Shown here: piece after piece, positions 10,380 through 18,708 of the stretch
How the letters are laid out: every line of letters begins with the position of its first letter
Numbering within the stretch: the stretch's first letter is position 1
From: Ophiothrix spiculata
Taxonomy: Eukaryota > Echinodermata > Ophiuroidea > Amphilepidida > Ophiotrichidae
DNA length: 24,014 nt
Reading direction: 5' to 3' (one strand)
NCBI GenBank assembly: GCA_000969725.1
Contig: JXSR01S008863.1
Notes under the pieces: generated by a model
What the model saw: the letters and a program-made list of their open reading frames with translations, nothing else
Database searches by the model: none
What the model was told of the DNA's origin: nothing
Position numbers and translations under genes: made by a program

Positions 10380-10589
10380 TCAAGGGGTATGCATTTCATG
10401 CATACCCCTTGTTTCATTAAGTGATTGATTTATGCTATGCATATTATTCAAGCTATAGCCATTTAAATTGATGAAGTCAGGGATTTTGCCTATTTTGTCG
10501 GTGTCACAATTTTTGCTCCCAATATTAAGATACACTGCCCTTTCGCCAAAGGCATTTCTAACTTTGACAACAGCGTTATCAAGGCATTT
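10380..10589 (-). other. Open frame beside a retrotransposon fragment
   Basis: Reading the minus strand there are about 69 stop-free codons, bounded by stops at both sides, with a fairly balanced composition (NAVVKVRNAFGERAVYLNIG near its start). It lies immediately downstream, in another frame, of the retrotransposon fragment at 10600-10764. It could be a frameshifted continuation of the same decayed protein or simply chance. It has no ATG near its beginning and I do not recognise a family. Confidence 0.2.
10381..10411. repeat. Perfect 14-bp hairpin
   Basis: CAAGGGGTATGCAT at 10381-10394 is followed by the three bases TTC and then by its exact reverse complement ending at 10411. The stem is half G+C in otherwise very AT-rich surroundings. 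It is much longer than the 6-bp histone mRNA stem-loop and does not look like a bacterial-type terminator because no T-run follows. It could be a recent foldback remnant or a structured RNA element; function unknown. Confidence 0.8.
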
Positions 10590-10599
10590 TTAGCGTTAT

Positions 10600-10764
10600 C
10601 TAAGTTAAAAATGTTTGAACTTTACATAAGTCTCTCCTGGCTTCCTGTTTTGCTTGATTATATTTCTTTCTGGCTACTCCAAACTTGGCATTGTTTTCTT
10701 TAGTATTGGATTTGTTCATCCTCCTGAACAAGCGGCGTTTCTTCCTTGCTGCTCTCCTCTTTGG
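10600..10764 (-). pseudogene. Non-LTR retrotransposon ORF2 fragment (linker region)
   Basis: The minus strand reads 54 codons between stops. The product is strongly basic (RRAARKKRRLFRRMNKSN, then ARKKYNQAKQEARRDL). Many LINE polyproteins have this kind of segment between the endonuclease and reverse transcriptase domains: a run of Arg/Lys, a helix, then a 'KY..AK..ARRD' motif. No endonuclease or reverse transcriptase motif is present on either side, and stops close both ends. This would be a small, dead piece. The identification rests on composition and motif spacing only; a basic host protein exon is the alternative. Confidence 0.4.
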
Positions 10765-11006
10765 TTAAATTCTAAGGCGATGTTTAAATATAACATTTTA
10801 TAATCATAACAGCATAACAAATTACCTATTCTCATATTAGTATGCTTGCACTTAAAAGTAAGGCAAGAAGGTGCTCTATACATATATTAAGATTGTTGTT
10901 TTTTCAGACTCAGGTAGGAGTTTTACGGTCTTTAAATAATATAAACTCAGCAAATGCGAAGTTAATAAATGTCTCTCAGATGTGTTAACAGTTGTTTGAC
11001 TACGAT
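10765..11006. other. AT-rich spacer
   Basis: No gene, RNA or repeat is evident between the retrotransposon fragment and the piggyBac-like element. The stretch has stops in all frames. Confidence 0.5.
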
Positions 11007-11326
11007 TTAACCCTAGTTATACGGAGCGATTTTCATAAAACATATTATACGGAGGGGGTTGTTGCAACCCCCATGTTTTTTTTTATAGCGAGTCCCCTGA
11101 CCCCCGTATGTGGTACCAATGGATAGGTTTCAATCCCCTCTTTCCATTGATACCAAAATCAAGGTCATCCGGTAATGTATGACGTCACAACCAAAATGTG
11201 AACAGACGGCATTTGTACGGAACATATAGGCAACAATAAAAATTTTCTAAAAAAAATCGAAGGATAATCCGATTTTCATGCGGTTTTTTGCTAAATATTG
11301 TAGAAAATTACTAGTTTTACCTAACT

Positions 11327-11536
11327 ACCAAGTTTGAAATGGATATCTGCTATATAAAGGACTAAAAAGTACACTTTCAGAATCACGGAGTTANNNNNNN
11401 NNNNNNNNNNNNNNNNNNNNNNNNNNNNNNNNNNNNNNNNNNNTACCTAGAAAACCAAGTTTGAAATGGATATCTGTTATATAAATGACTAAAACGTACA
11501 TTTTTAGAATCACGGAGTTACACCCCCCCCCCCCCC
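11327..11536 (+). repeat. Direct repeat flanking the assembly gap, ending in poly-C
   Basis: About 66 bp starting ACCAAGTTTGAAATGGATAT are present at 11327-11393 and again at 11454-11520, with about five or six differences. The second copy runs into 14 C residues at 11523-11536; the first stops at GAGTTA just before the gap. This is either a real two-unit repeat inside the piggyBac-like element or a duplicated contig end. Confidence 0.75.
11394..11443. other. Assembly gap (50 N)
   Basis: Fifty undetermined bases. The round number suggests a placeholder rather than a measured distance. The left side breaks exactly where the parallel copy on the right enters a C homopolymer, which explains why sequencing stopped here. 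Confidence 0.98.
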
Positions 11537-11706
11537 TCCCTGACCTCCGAACTTTGAACGGACACTGTATCCCCCTGAAGGTGGTAGGGTCAAACAAATT
11601 TCGCTTGAATAAGCGGAAAGGATAATCTTAGAGGTATAACAAGTCGCCTTGCACTGCGCGAGAGGAATTTTTAGTGGCAGAAAACAATTCGTAGAACTAG
11701 GGTTAA

Positions 11707-12471
11707 AGCTCCAGAGTATTACCTGCTGCTAATACTGCACCTCGGAAAGTAGGGTAATATTTTTACTCTTTGGAAAATATAGACATTACTCTGTTAGAGT
11801 CGTATCTTTTGCCTTTGAATCTTGAAAATGTAAAATGCAGTTGACTAAAAGTTAGGTAGTTAAAATGGTAAAACATAGTCAACTCGTGGTAACCACAATA
11901 GCATTTGTTTAAATTGTGTCAACTTTCATTATTCATATTCATACATCAGGTGCACGTTTTAACGGTATCTTCCCTGTCGTAAACCAACTGCTTGGTATTT
12001 AAGTTGCCAAAAATAAGCATTTTTGCGGAGAGACCACTTAGTTGTTTCTGTTACAACGTTACTTAGCACTACAATAATTATTGGGCCCGACTGATTTGGT
12101 TTACTGACAAGAGAGGCCAGCGTTATGTTTCGATAATTATGGACTAATTTATTTCACGAGGTTAAGTCAAAACTGGGACTACGGGGCGAGTTGCCCCCTA
12201 CTACACGGTTTGAGTTTGCCCTGTGGCGAACTTATCCAAGATGGAGTGCTAACTTACTCGGACTCTTTCACAATGGTATTTATGACGTTTTAACACGATT
12301 CTAATTCTCAACAGATAGATATATACGTAAATAATTATGATGTAAAATGTCAAAATATTTTCGCTCTTCGCGCGAATTTCAAGCTATTGTGTAAATTTGT
12401 AAAATAAAAGTTGCCATTTGCCATAGTTTTGCAACAAATCCAACATTTTATAACAATTTTAGGTAAAAATT
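11707..12471. other. Intergenic stretch with small symmetries only
   Basis: No gene or long repeat is evident. GGGGCGAGTTGCCCC at about 12183-12197 forms a 5-bp stem, and part of it recurs loosely as GAGTTTGCCCTG a few tens of bases later. This patch is less AT-rich than its surroundings and could be an old element, but no ends were found. Confidence 0.4.
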
Positions 12472-12623
12472 AGGGAAGGGGGAGAAGGAAGGGGAAAATT
12501 CTATCTTTGGGAAATTTTGGGGTTTTGAACACACCCCCCCCCCCCCCCCCCCCCACCCTGGCAACATACACCTGTTACGCCACTAAATCTGCGCACGCAG
12601 ATTGTTGTAAACCCTAACCCTAA
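12472..12623. repeat. Low-complexity block: polypurine, poly-C, palindrome, telomere-like word
   Basis: In order: a G/A-only run at about 12472-12498; a run of 21 C at 12534-12554; the 18-bp palindrome AATCTGCGCACGCAGATT at 12586-12603; and AACCCTAACCCTAA at 12610-12623, two units of the (TTAGGG)n telomere motif read on the other strand. The C run gives a G21 tract on the minus strand, able to form G-quadruplexes and prone to length errors. The telomere-like word is too short to be called an interstitial telomere. Confidence 0.75.
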
Positions 12624-13663
12624 AATTTTGGATGGGACCTAAAGTATAGTATTCCTAATGTACCAAATCACGACGAAAACAAATACCAATAACGGTGCCG
12701 TGTGTGCACTCTAACAACTTTCGCTCTGACGCACTTACAACACCATTACACATAAGTCCCATACACGTCGATTTCAAACAGTTTCTTCTGTTTGTTTTGA
12801 ATGGAACTTGGAGCACGGTTAATTCAAATTACGTCAAACTTATTGACTTCAGATAATGTCTGAATTGAAGACTATATTTTGATAATCTATTAATATAACT
12901 GTGATAAAAATGGGAGACTCTGATCAGTGCTGGAAAGCATTTTAATTTGCATTTTGAATATACATGAAGAGTTTAAGACAAAAATGTAGACGAGCGTGAA
13001 ATATCTTGTGATCTGCCCTGAAAAAGCAATTATCGTTCTTATTAAGTTCGTTGATTTTCTGAATCCATGTTGTAATCAACCCCTTAGGACAAGATTTGCA
13101 AGATAATTGCTCTTTGTAATTAGTTTTACTCATTTGACCCTATTATTCTTTTCTAAAACTTAAAAAATGTATCTCTACTTGTATATTTTGCATTACATTG
13201 ACAACATAAGCCTAATATCAAAAACCGAACATTTTTGTTAATATCATCACATTTTTAAAACTAAAAGCAATCAAATGATCTGTCGTATAATTATAATGAA
13301 ACGAAAGTTTAAACACAACTTATACTTACACATTGTAACACATTTTAAAGAATTTAACGAAATTTGGTTAGACTTTTAGTAGTGAGAAGTCACTTTTTGA
13401 GAATAATTTGTATTTGTTCAAATCATGATTTGAACACTGAATAGCATTCAACCTATTTTGAGAATGTCGCACTATTAACTATAATTTATTAATAAGCTGA
13501 CAAACCTTAAGTAATAAAGTCTAGTCTTACATTATAGATTCTTTGAAGACATGAGACATACAAATGGCATTATTACTTTGACAACACACGTGACATGTTG
13601 TTTTAATACCATCAGTCGTCAATTATTGGACACGTTTGTAACCGATAAGCGGTATATGAAGAT
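12624..13663. other. AT-rich stretch without recognised gene
   Basis: A minus-strand frame at 12942-13133 is short and shows no domain. No second copy of this stretch exists in the window and no RNA gene is visible. Confidence 0.45.
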
Positions 13664-14050
13664 CCTATTCGATTGGGTCGATGTTGCCCAAAGTCGAGAA
13701 CATCTTACTCAAGATTGACTCAACCAAGTAATATTTTGATAATTTTTTGAGTAAGACTTTACATTGTCCTTTAACCTTTTACTTTAAGAGCGAAATTTTT
13801 TTATGAGAGTATGTTTTAAAGTGCTTTACTTCTTAGTGATTGTGAGAGAAACTTAATATTCAATCGATTCGGTCAATGTTGCCCAAAGTCGAGAACATCT
13901 TACTCAAGACTGACTCAACCAAGTAATATTTTAAGACTTTTTTGAGTGAGACTTTACATTGTCCTTAAACCTTTTACTTTATGAGCGAAATAATTTTATG
14001 AAAGTATGTTTTAAAGTGCTTTACAGTGATTATGAGAAAAACTTAATATT
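13664..14050 (+). repeat. Two-unit tandem duplication, about 190 bp
   Basis: The first unit (about 13664-13860) and the second (about 13857-14050) share long identical blocks such as TTGCCCAAAGTCGAGAACAT, GACTCAACCAAGTAATATTTT and CTTTTACTTTA. The offset is 195 bp at the left and 190 bp at the right because of small indels. Divergence is low, so the duplication is fairly recent. It does not resemble coding sequence. Confidence 0.85.
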
Positions 14051-14141
14051 AAATGCGCTGAATTATCTTTGCAATCAAAACATTGCATAGATTTAGTTTT
14101 TCTAAGGGATCTTCTTCTCCTCGTTCTTTTCCATAATCCGC

Positions 14142-14483
14142 TCATATTGACACCTCTAGCTAAAAAACTAAAAATTCCCCAAGGAACAAATTTGGCACAA
14201 ATGTGTCCCATGACTAGCGGTAGTGCGTTTAGGTTTTCATTGGCCCAGAGGCTCAAGGCCTTGGGCCACATGACCCAAAATGTATTTACAAAATCACCTC
14301 TTGCGACCTAATTAAAAAGGCTACAAGGACTAAACTTGGTACATATGTGCCCCATGACTAGAAAAGGCGTATTTTGGTAGTTTATGACAAAAGGGCCCAA
14401 GGCCTTGGACTAAAAGGCATTCATTTGTATGAAATCAATTCTAGCTACCAAACTATAAAAGCTACAAGGATTAACCTCGCAAC
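14142..14483 (+). repeat. Tandem repeat with period about 144 bp, 2.3 units
   Basis: Unit landmarks are CTACAAGGA, ATGTGTCCCATGACTAG and GGCTCAAGGCCTTGGGC. The word CCCATGACTAG lies at 14207 and 14351 (offset 144). The CAAGGA word lies at about 14180, 14324 and 14465 (offsets 144 and 141). Units differ by roughly a fifth of their bases. It begins about 90 bp after the 190-bp duplication but shares no sequence with it. The period is a multiple of three and both strands stay open across the first unit, which probably reflects composition rather than coding. Confidence 0.75.
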
Positions 14484-14670
14484 ACGAACATGAGATAGAG
14501 CAAAATTCCGTATTATCAATACTAGAAATTTCTTGATCAATGTGTTTCGTTAGTATATATTTCAGGTGTTTTGTTTTAGCTTTAATACAATTTAAAAAAA
14601 ATGTTTATACAGTGCAACTGCACAAACCGTTTTAAGCTGGGTTCATATTCTGAAATCTGCAAACAAGAAA
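14484..14670. other. Short spacer before repeat A'
   Basis: No gene or repeat is seen. TACAGTGCAACTGCAC includes the partial palindrome GTGCAACTGCAC near 14613-14624. Confidence 0.4.
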
Positions 14671-15164
14671 TACGACTCCCCTGTCAGGTTTGTATTCGAG
14701 TTTATTAAATAATCTTGTAAGCGACACACTGGCATGTTATGCTTCTGCTGCCGTTGTCTGTTTTGTCCACTTTATTTTGCTTTTTTCACTGAATTAAAGT
14801 AACAATTAGAAAATTGAGTCTGACAATTAGACAGAAAACCGATATTTGTTTTCATTTTTTGGTATGCAGATTTTTAAGCCCATTAAGAAATAATTATTAC
14901 AAAAATATATATATAATTAAGAAAGCAACATTAAATAGTGAAGCATCGTTTGACAATGAACAAAAAGACCTCATATAACCCCAGGCAAACAAACCACTTA
15001 GTTCTACGATTAATTCAGGTGAGGTGTTCACTACAGATCTTAGTTGACATCTATCTGGGTTAGCACTGACAATAATCGATCACTACAAAGATGACAGCAG
15101 AGTGTTGTCATTCGAGCTTGGAATGAAAAAAAACCCGCAACAACGTTAGATTCTGTCAGATCCA

Positions 15165-15540
15165 GACAGTTGTGGGTAAATGATTTTATCTAAATATATA
15201 GTTGGAAAAGTAGGTTGACATATCACTGTGCTCGGAACATAAGTGTGAAGATTTACACAGTTGACAGATCAATGAGTTAATATCGGGTTTAAATTCAATC
15301 CATAATGAGGGCTCAGTCACACACCAGCGTGTAGTACTCAAATCTGCGCCTTACGTACATTTATTGGGTAATGAAAATACGTTTGGCTCTATGCCTTGAA
15401 GTGTGACTAAATCCTTACGTGAGCAATCAACGTAGCGGGGAAAAAAATCATCCTTCAACAGATGTAGAAAACAACAGTGATATGTCAACCTACTTTTCCA
15501 ACTATATCTTTGGATAAAATCATTTACCCACAACTGTATG
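15165..15540. mobile_element. Element with 65-bp inverted arms inside A'
   Basis: The arm at about 15166-15230 (starts ACAGTTGTGGGTAAATGATT) is repeated in inverted orientation at about 15474-15538 with roughly two or three differences. Such long nearly identical arms are typical of foldback or long-TIR MITEs. Copy 1 of repeat A has only the left arm (about 1100-1164), and at the right-arm site reads AACAACGATTAGGCG where A' reads AACAAC, then the arm, then GATAAGGCG. The most economical reading is that the ancestor had both arms and copy 1 lost one cleanly. Target duplications were not identified. Confidence 0.6.
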
Positions 15541-15641
15541 GATAAGGCGAGAGAAAGTTTGTTTATACATGAAGATAGAAATATAATGTCAATAATACAA
15601 AATTCCCACATACCTTTTATATATATCCAAGGTTCTGACTG

Positions 15642-15655
15642 GTCACCTAAGCAAC
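15642..15655. promoter_or_regulatory. X-box (RFX-type) motif in repeat A'
   Basis: Identical to the 14-bp X-box-consensus site in the first copy of the repeat, with inverted CCAAT boxes following at 15713 and 15751. Whether it is bound by an RFX factor is unknown. Confidence 0.4.
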
Positions 15656-15994
15656 GACCACACATAATAATATGGTTAATAATCAATAATGCGGCTGTAT
15701 TGCATGTGTTCTGATTGGCTTTAAGTTATTCTAAAATGCAATCCGTGTTCTGATTGGCAGATTGAAATCATATGGTTTTTGCCATTAGCAAATCAATACA
15801 CAGGACACACGGCGATTAATAAATGATAGATCAAAAAACTGATCAGTAAATCCATCAAATTTCTGCCGGCGACATCTGGTGATTTGCGAAGTGAAAAGGA
15901 TATTTCCTAGCAAAAATTTGTACATCAAAAGAGTATGTTTGAACGAATTTAATTTATATGTGTATGTGTGTAATCGCTTCGCAATTCTGAACGC

Positions 15995-17316
15995 CACCCG
16001 CACTCATTATTTTTTATTAATATTCTTTAAAAAGGGAAGCAATTCCCATTCCCTGTGGCGCCGCCTCTACATACACAGCTACTGTCCTACACAAAATGAA
16101 AATCCAGAGTTAGTTGTGTTTATATAGATATGCCACAATAGCGTAGCAATTTGTTACACTGTTAAGGAATGACCTAACCTATAGGGAATGCATGACATTT
16201 GTGCATTGTTATAAAGGTATATAGGACTCTTTGCCGCAAGGAGTTTCATTAACTTGTCTTACTGCATTTAAAAAACACATTGACAGAAGTTGTTTTTAGA
16301 TGAGACACAATAAACTCACCTGGCGAGCCGCAATGGCATTCAATCTGAAAGGGTGGCAAATAGATTTCAGACAAAGCAGAATTGAAACTAAGTGAAAATT
16401 AAATGATCTTCTTGTACTCATTTTTTTAAACGCGCGTATCAGAACTAACATTCTGTTAACAAACCGAAATCACGAAGAACTTATAAATCTAAAAAACTGT
16501 GAACTTGCGCTGTTAAATGAATACAAAATATTTATAATCTTTAATCTAACCAACGTAACTTTTGTATCACGGCATTAAGTTTACAAGATTGTAAATAAAT
16601 AATCAGATAAACAGATTTCAACAAACATATAAAGTATTGATTGCATACACAAATTAAACTGAACCACCACTGATGTAAACAACTGCAAAAATGGCACAAG
16701 TGTTAACATTTATTACTAGAATTTATATTTCTTCATGTGAAAATAAGGACAGTTACAACTGACATAAGCCAGTTTAAGCACTAGAGTGGCATTACTATGT
16801 TACTGTCGTCCATGTTAAGACAATCAAAACTGATGACTTATTATTCTAATTTATCAAATCAATTTTATGTGACTTTTAAGTTTGAAGATTACAAAAATCG
16901 GCTAAGTTGACAACGACTATCTATAATCAGAAAGAAAAAAACTTATTTGTTAGGCAAGTGTAACAGCCATAAGCTTATATTGCTCTCGCTAGAATGGATT
17001 GCTTGTTGTAATTGAAGTTGATTTACCACTGCATCTTGTCAAATGGAAAGAAAAATTTGATTTCACGGGTTTCTTCTTATTACTTGCAATTTATTGCAAT
17101 ATTTGCTTAAAGCTTTTCGAACTTTTATTATGTTACAATAAATTTCAAGACAATGTATGGGAGTAAATATATCAATAGGAAATGTTGTATAAAATGTTAG
17201 CGGCTGCGTGACCCGGGATTGCTCGCATATTAAAGAAATATATACTGTACAAGTAATCAATGTTCTAAAAGATTATTCTGTCGTATCATCGAATGAAAAA
17301 TGCTGTTCTATTGCAC
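15995..17316. other. Stretch without recognised gene
   Basis: No long frame, RNA gene or duplicated part was recognised. Frames such as 15879-16127 and 17063-17260 start in repeat sequence or have no recognisable content. TATA-like GTTATAAAGGTATATA lies near 16208-16223, without an associated gene. Confidence 0.45.
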
Positions 17317-17512
17317 GAATCGAAACAATTTTAATTAAACTTTTTTTTAATGTAATATCTTAGTGTGTAGATCATTATCGAACAATGTCTGAATTTGCAA
17401 CAGTTCAACTCATCATTGACACATTTTCTCAACTAGCAAATTTTGTTTGATTTACGAGTTAAATACATTATTGTTATATAAAATTGATATAAATAATCAA
17501 ACGATTCATATA
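17317..17512 (+). repeat. Repeat C, copy 1
   Basis: GAATCGAAACAATTTTAATT through ATAATCAAACGATTCA matches 19773-20275 once the 282-bp element there is removed. At the point of that insertion this copy reads AAACAATTTTAATT, an approximately empty site. It includes T-rich and AT-rich segments and no frame. Confidence 0.8.
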
Positions 17513-17970
17513 ATATAATACTCGTTTTTAAAACGAACATGATTTTTGTGCAGTTAGTACAAGAAACGAGAATTGACTTTCTTTTCATAGTAGTTCGATT
17601 TTTAAGGATAATCTTTATCATCTATAAATCATCATATTACTAGGAAATTAAATAACAGTACAGTTTATTCTGAAAATAAGGCCAATATAAATGGGATTAC
17701 ACTATAATGTTAGCTATTAAGATGTTTGTTAAAAGTATATACATTTATTTATGAGTTACCCGTATATTCCTACATGAAGAGGAGACTACTAGACCCAGTC
17801 CATCAGTCTTACACAAACTGCACACGCGCTTCACTGTGTTGGTTGTTGACGACTGATTCATATGGCTTGAAAAAAGAGGAGTACTTTTATTAGCTTTGAT
17901 TTATGACGTCTGACTTATGAATTAACAATACTTGTTTACTACTTTAGACCGAGTTATGTTTTGCGTTCTT
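17513..17970. other. AT-rich stretch leading into CpG-rich patch
   Basis: No gene is recognised. ACTCGTTTTTAAAACGA near 17520-17536 is a short inverted repeat. A CRE-like TGACGTC lies near 17904-17910. The base composition rises in CpG toward 17970. Confidence 0.4.
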
Positions 17971-18060
17971 GAGTGCAAACTTACGCACCGCGCGCGCGGT
18001 GCCCGTGAAATGCTTTTTATTGCGCGCGCATTGCTTACGCCAAACGTAATTTTTGCACTC
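17971..18060. mobile_element. CpG-rich 90-bp inverted-repeat element or hairpin
   Basis: GAGTGCAAACTTACG at 17971-17985 is matched in inverted form by CGTAATTTTTGCACTC ending at 18060. Inside lie GCACCGCGCGCGCGGTGC, itself a palindrome, and TGCGCGCGCA. The alternating CG tracts are unusual in this AT-rich window and could adopt Z-DNA. The terminal symmetry suggests a tiny MITE, but no target duplication is clear. The alternative is a CpG-rich promoter core. Confidence 0.5.
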
Positions 18061-18133
18061 ATAGAATAAATGCATGTGGCATTGCTTTGTCTCGCTGAGG
18101 AGTGAACTTGCCGATTGTGTTTGTTTTTATTCT

Positions 18134-18144
18134 TGAACAAGGTA
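18134..18144 (+). other. Possible 5' splice site
   Basis: AACAAGGTAAGAACT contains AAG|GTAAGA, an excellent match to the eukaryotic donor consensus. It follows the CpG-rich patch, as a first non-coding exon would. One motif of this length is expected by chance in a window this size, so this is a pointer only. Confidence 0.2.
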
Positions 18145-18288
18145 AGAACTGTGCGATTTTTAATATAGTTTTCATCATTCTGCATTACTAGTGGTTTATT
18201 AAATGTAGATTATGTGTTATTTAGTGTTGTAAATTGAGTAAAATGAAGCAAAATATGTTACGAAAATTAGTCAAAGTGGTGAAGCAAG

Positions 18289-18708
18289 ATGGCGACTTTG
18301 AAAAAACTTTTTAGGAGGTATTCAAATTTGTTGAATAAATTACCATTATTGATGAGAGTGTACGTCATGTTCGATAAGTCTTTGCTGCGCAGAATCCTTC
18401 TCTACTGCGCAGAATCGTGGCACCGTAAACACGGTGCCAAGTGCTCTACTTTTTTTCACATAAGTTTACCAGTCGCCAAATGGCCCGAACAACAGGAAGT
18501 GAGCGAGACCTCATTAAGCGAGGCTGGTGGATCCAGTCTAGGAGACTACCACCTCCCTTACGAGTTTTCGCCAAATGCCCCAAATCGCAAAACAAAGTTA
18601 CCTGACAAGTTAGCAATTTCATTTGCTTCCTTTTGCAGTTCTCTGGATGAAAAGGAATATGGGAACACACCAACAAGGGAGAAGGATAAACCATCAATCT
18701 TTACCTAA
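18289..18708 (+). CDS. Doubtful 139-codon open frame
   Basis: The frame starts at an ATG in good Kozak context (A at -3, G at +4) and ends with TAA just before repeat B'. The predicted protein has a basic N-terminus (MATLKKLFRRYSNLLNKL), then polar sequence rich in Ser, Pro and Lys. It has no recognised domain, signal peptide or membrane span. Two features argue against coding: a 20-bp-spaced direct repeat CTGCGCAGAATC at 18385 and 18405, and a perfect 9-bp hairpin TGGCACCGT/ACGGTGCCA at 18418-18439 inside the frame. It might be an exon of an unknown gene, since a donor-like site lies about 150 bp upstream, or a chance frame in locally less AT-rich DNA. Confidence 0.2.
   Translation: MATLKKLFRRYSNLLNKLPLLMRVYVMFDKSLLRRILLYCAESWHRKHGAKCSTFFHISLPVAKWPEQQEVSETSLSEAGGSSLGDYHLPYEFSPNAPNRKTKLPDKLAISFASFCSSLDEKEYGNTPTREKDKPSIFT
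18418..18439. repeat. Perfect 9-bp hairpin
   Basis: TGGCACCGT, loop AAAC, then ACGGTGCCA. It is GC-rich against its surroundings. Just upstream the 12-mer CTGCGCAGAATC is repeated twice. Role unknown. Confidence 0.8.

Larger units (their letters stand above)
11011..11702. mobile_element. piggyBac-like non-autonomous element (TTAA flanks)
   Basis: TTAA at 11007-11010 and 11703-11706 flank ends CCCTAGTTATACG and, reverse-complemented from the right, CCCTAGTTCTACG (12 of 13 identical). TTAA duplication with CCC-starting ends is the hallmark of the piggyBac superfamily, and the CCCTAG start matches its typical terminus. Subterminal features are a perfect 8-bp stem GGGGGTTG/CAACCCCC at 11054-11072, a repeated TTATACGGAG near 11017 and 11045, and GGTACCAATGG paired with CCATTGATACC at 11112-11154. 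There is no transposase frame. At 692 bp including the 50 unknown bases, it is a MITE-sized derivative needing a transposase from elsewhere. The gap leaves its true internal length uncertain. Confidence 0.75.
14671..15994 (+). repeat. Interspersed repeat A', copy 2
   Basis: It matches 597-2045 along its length in the same orientation. It lacks the 146-bp foldback element of copy 1 and the 34-bp unit near the right end, and it retains an inverted arm at 15474-15538 that copy 1 lacks. The X-box (15642-15655) and two ATTGG boxes are conserved. A 111-codon minus frame at 15351-15686 spans the copy-specific inverted arm and is not preserved in the other copy, so I do not call it a gene. Confidence 0.85.

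Noticed and set aside
11391-11597. Minus-strand frame running into the gap
   Set aside because: Part of it is unknown bases and another part is the poly-C tract, read as poly-glycine; it lies inside a transposon without coding capacity.
12610-12623. Interstitial telomere
   Set aside because: Only two CCCTAA units are present; too short to distinguish from chance.
14011-14311. Overlapping frames on both strands
   Set aside because: They lie over the 144-bp tandem repeat and the end of the 190-bp one; openness on both strands points to composition rather than genes.
15351-15686. 111-codon minus-strand frame
   Set aside because: It spans the inverted arm that exists only in A' and is not preserved in copy A; no protein-like content was recognised.
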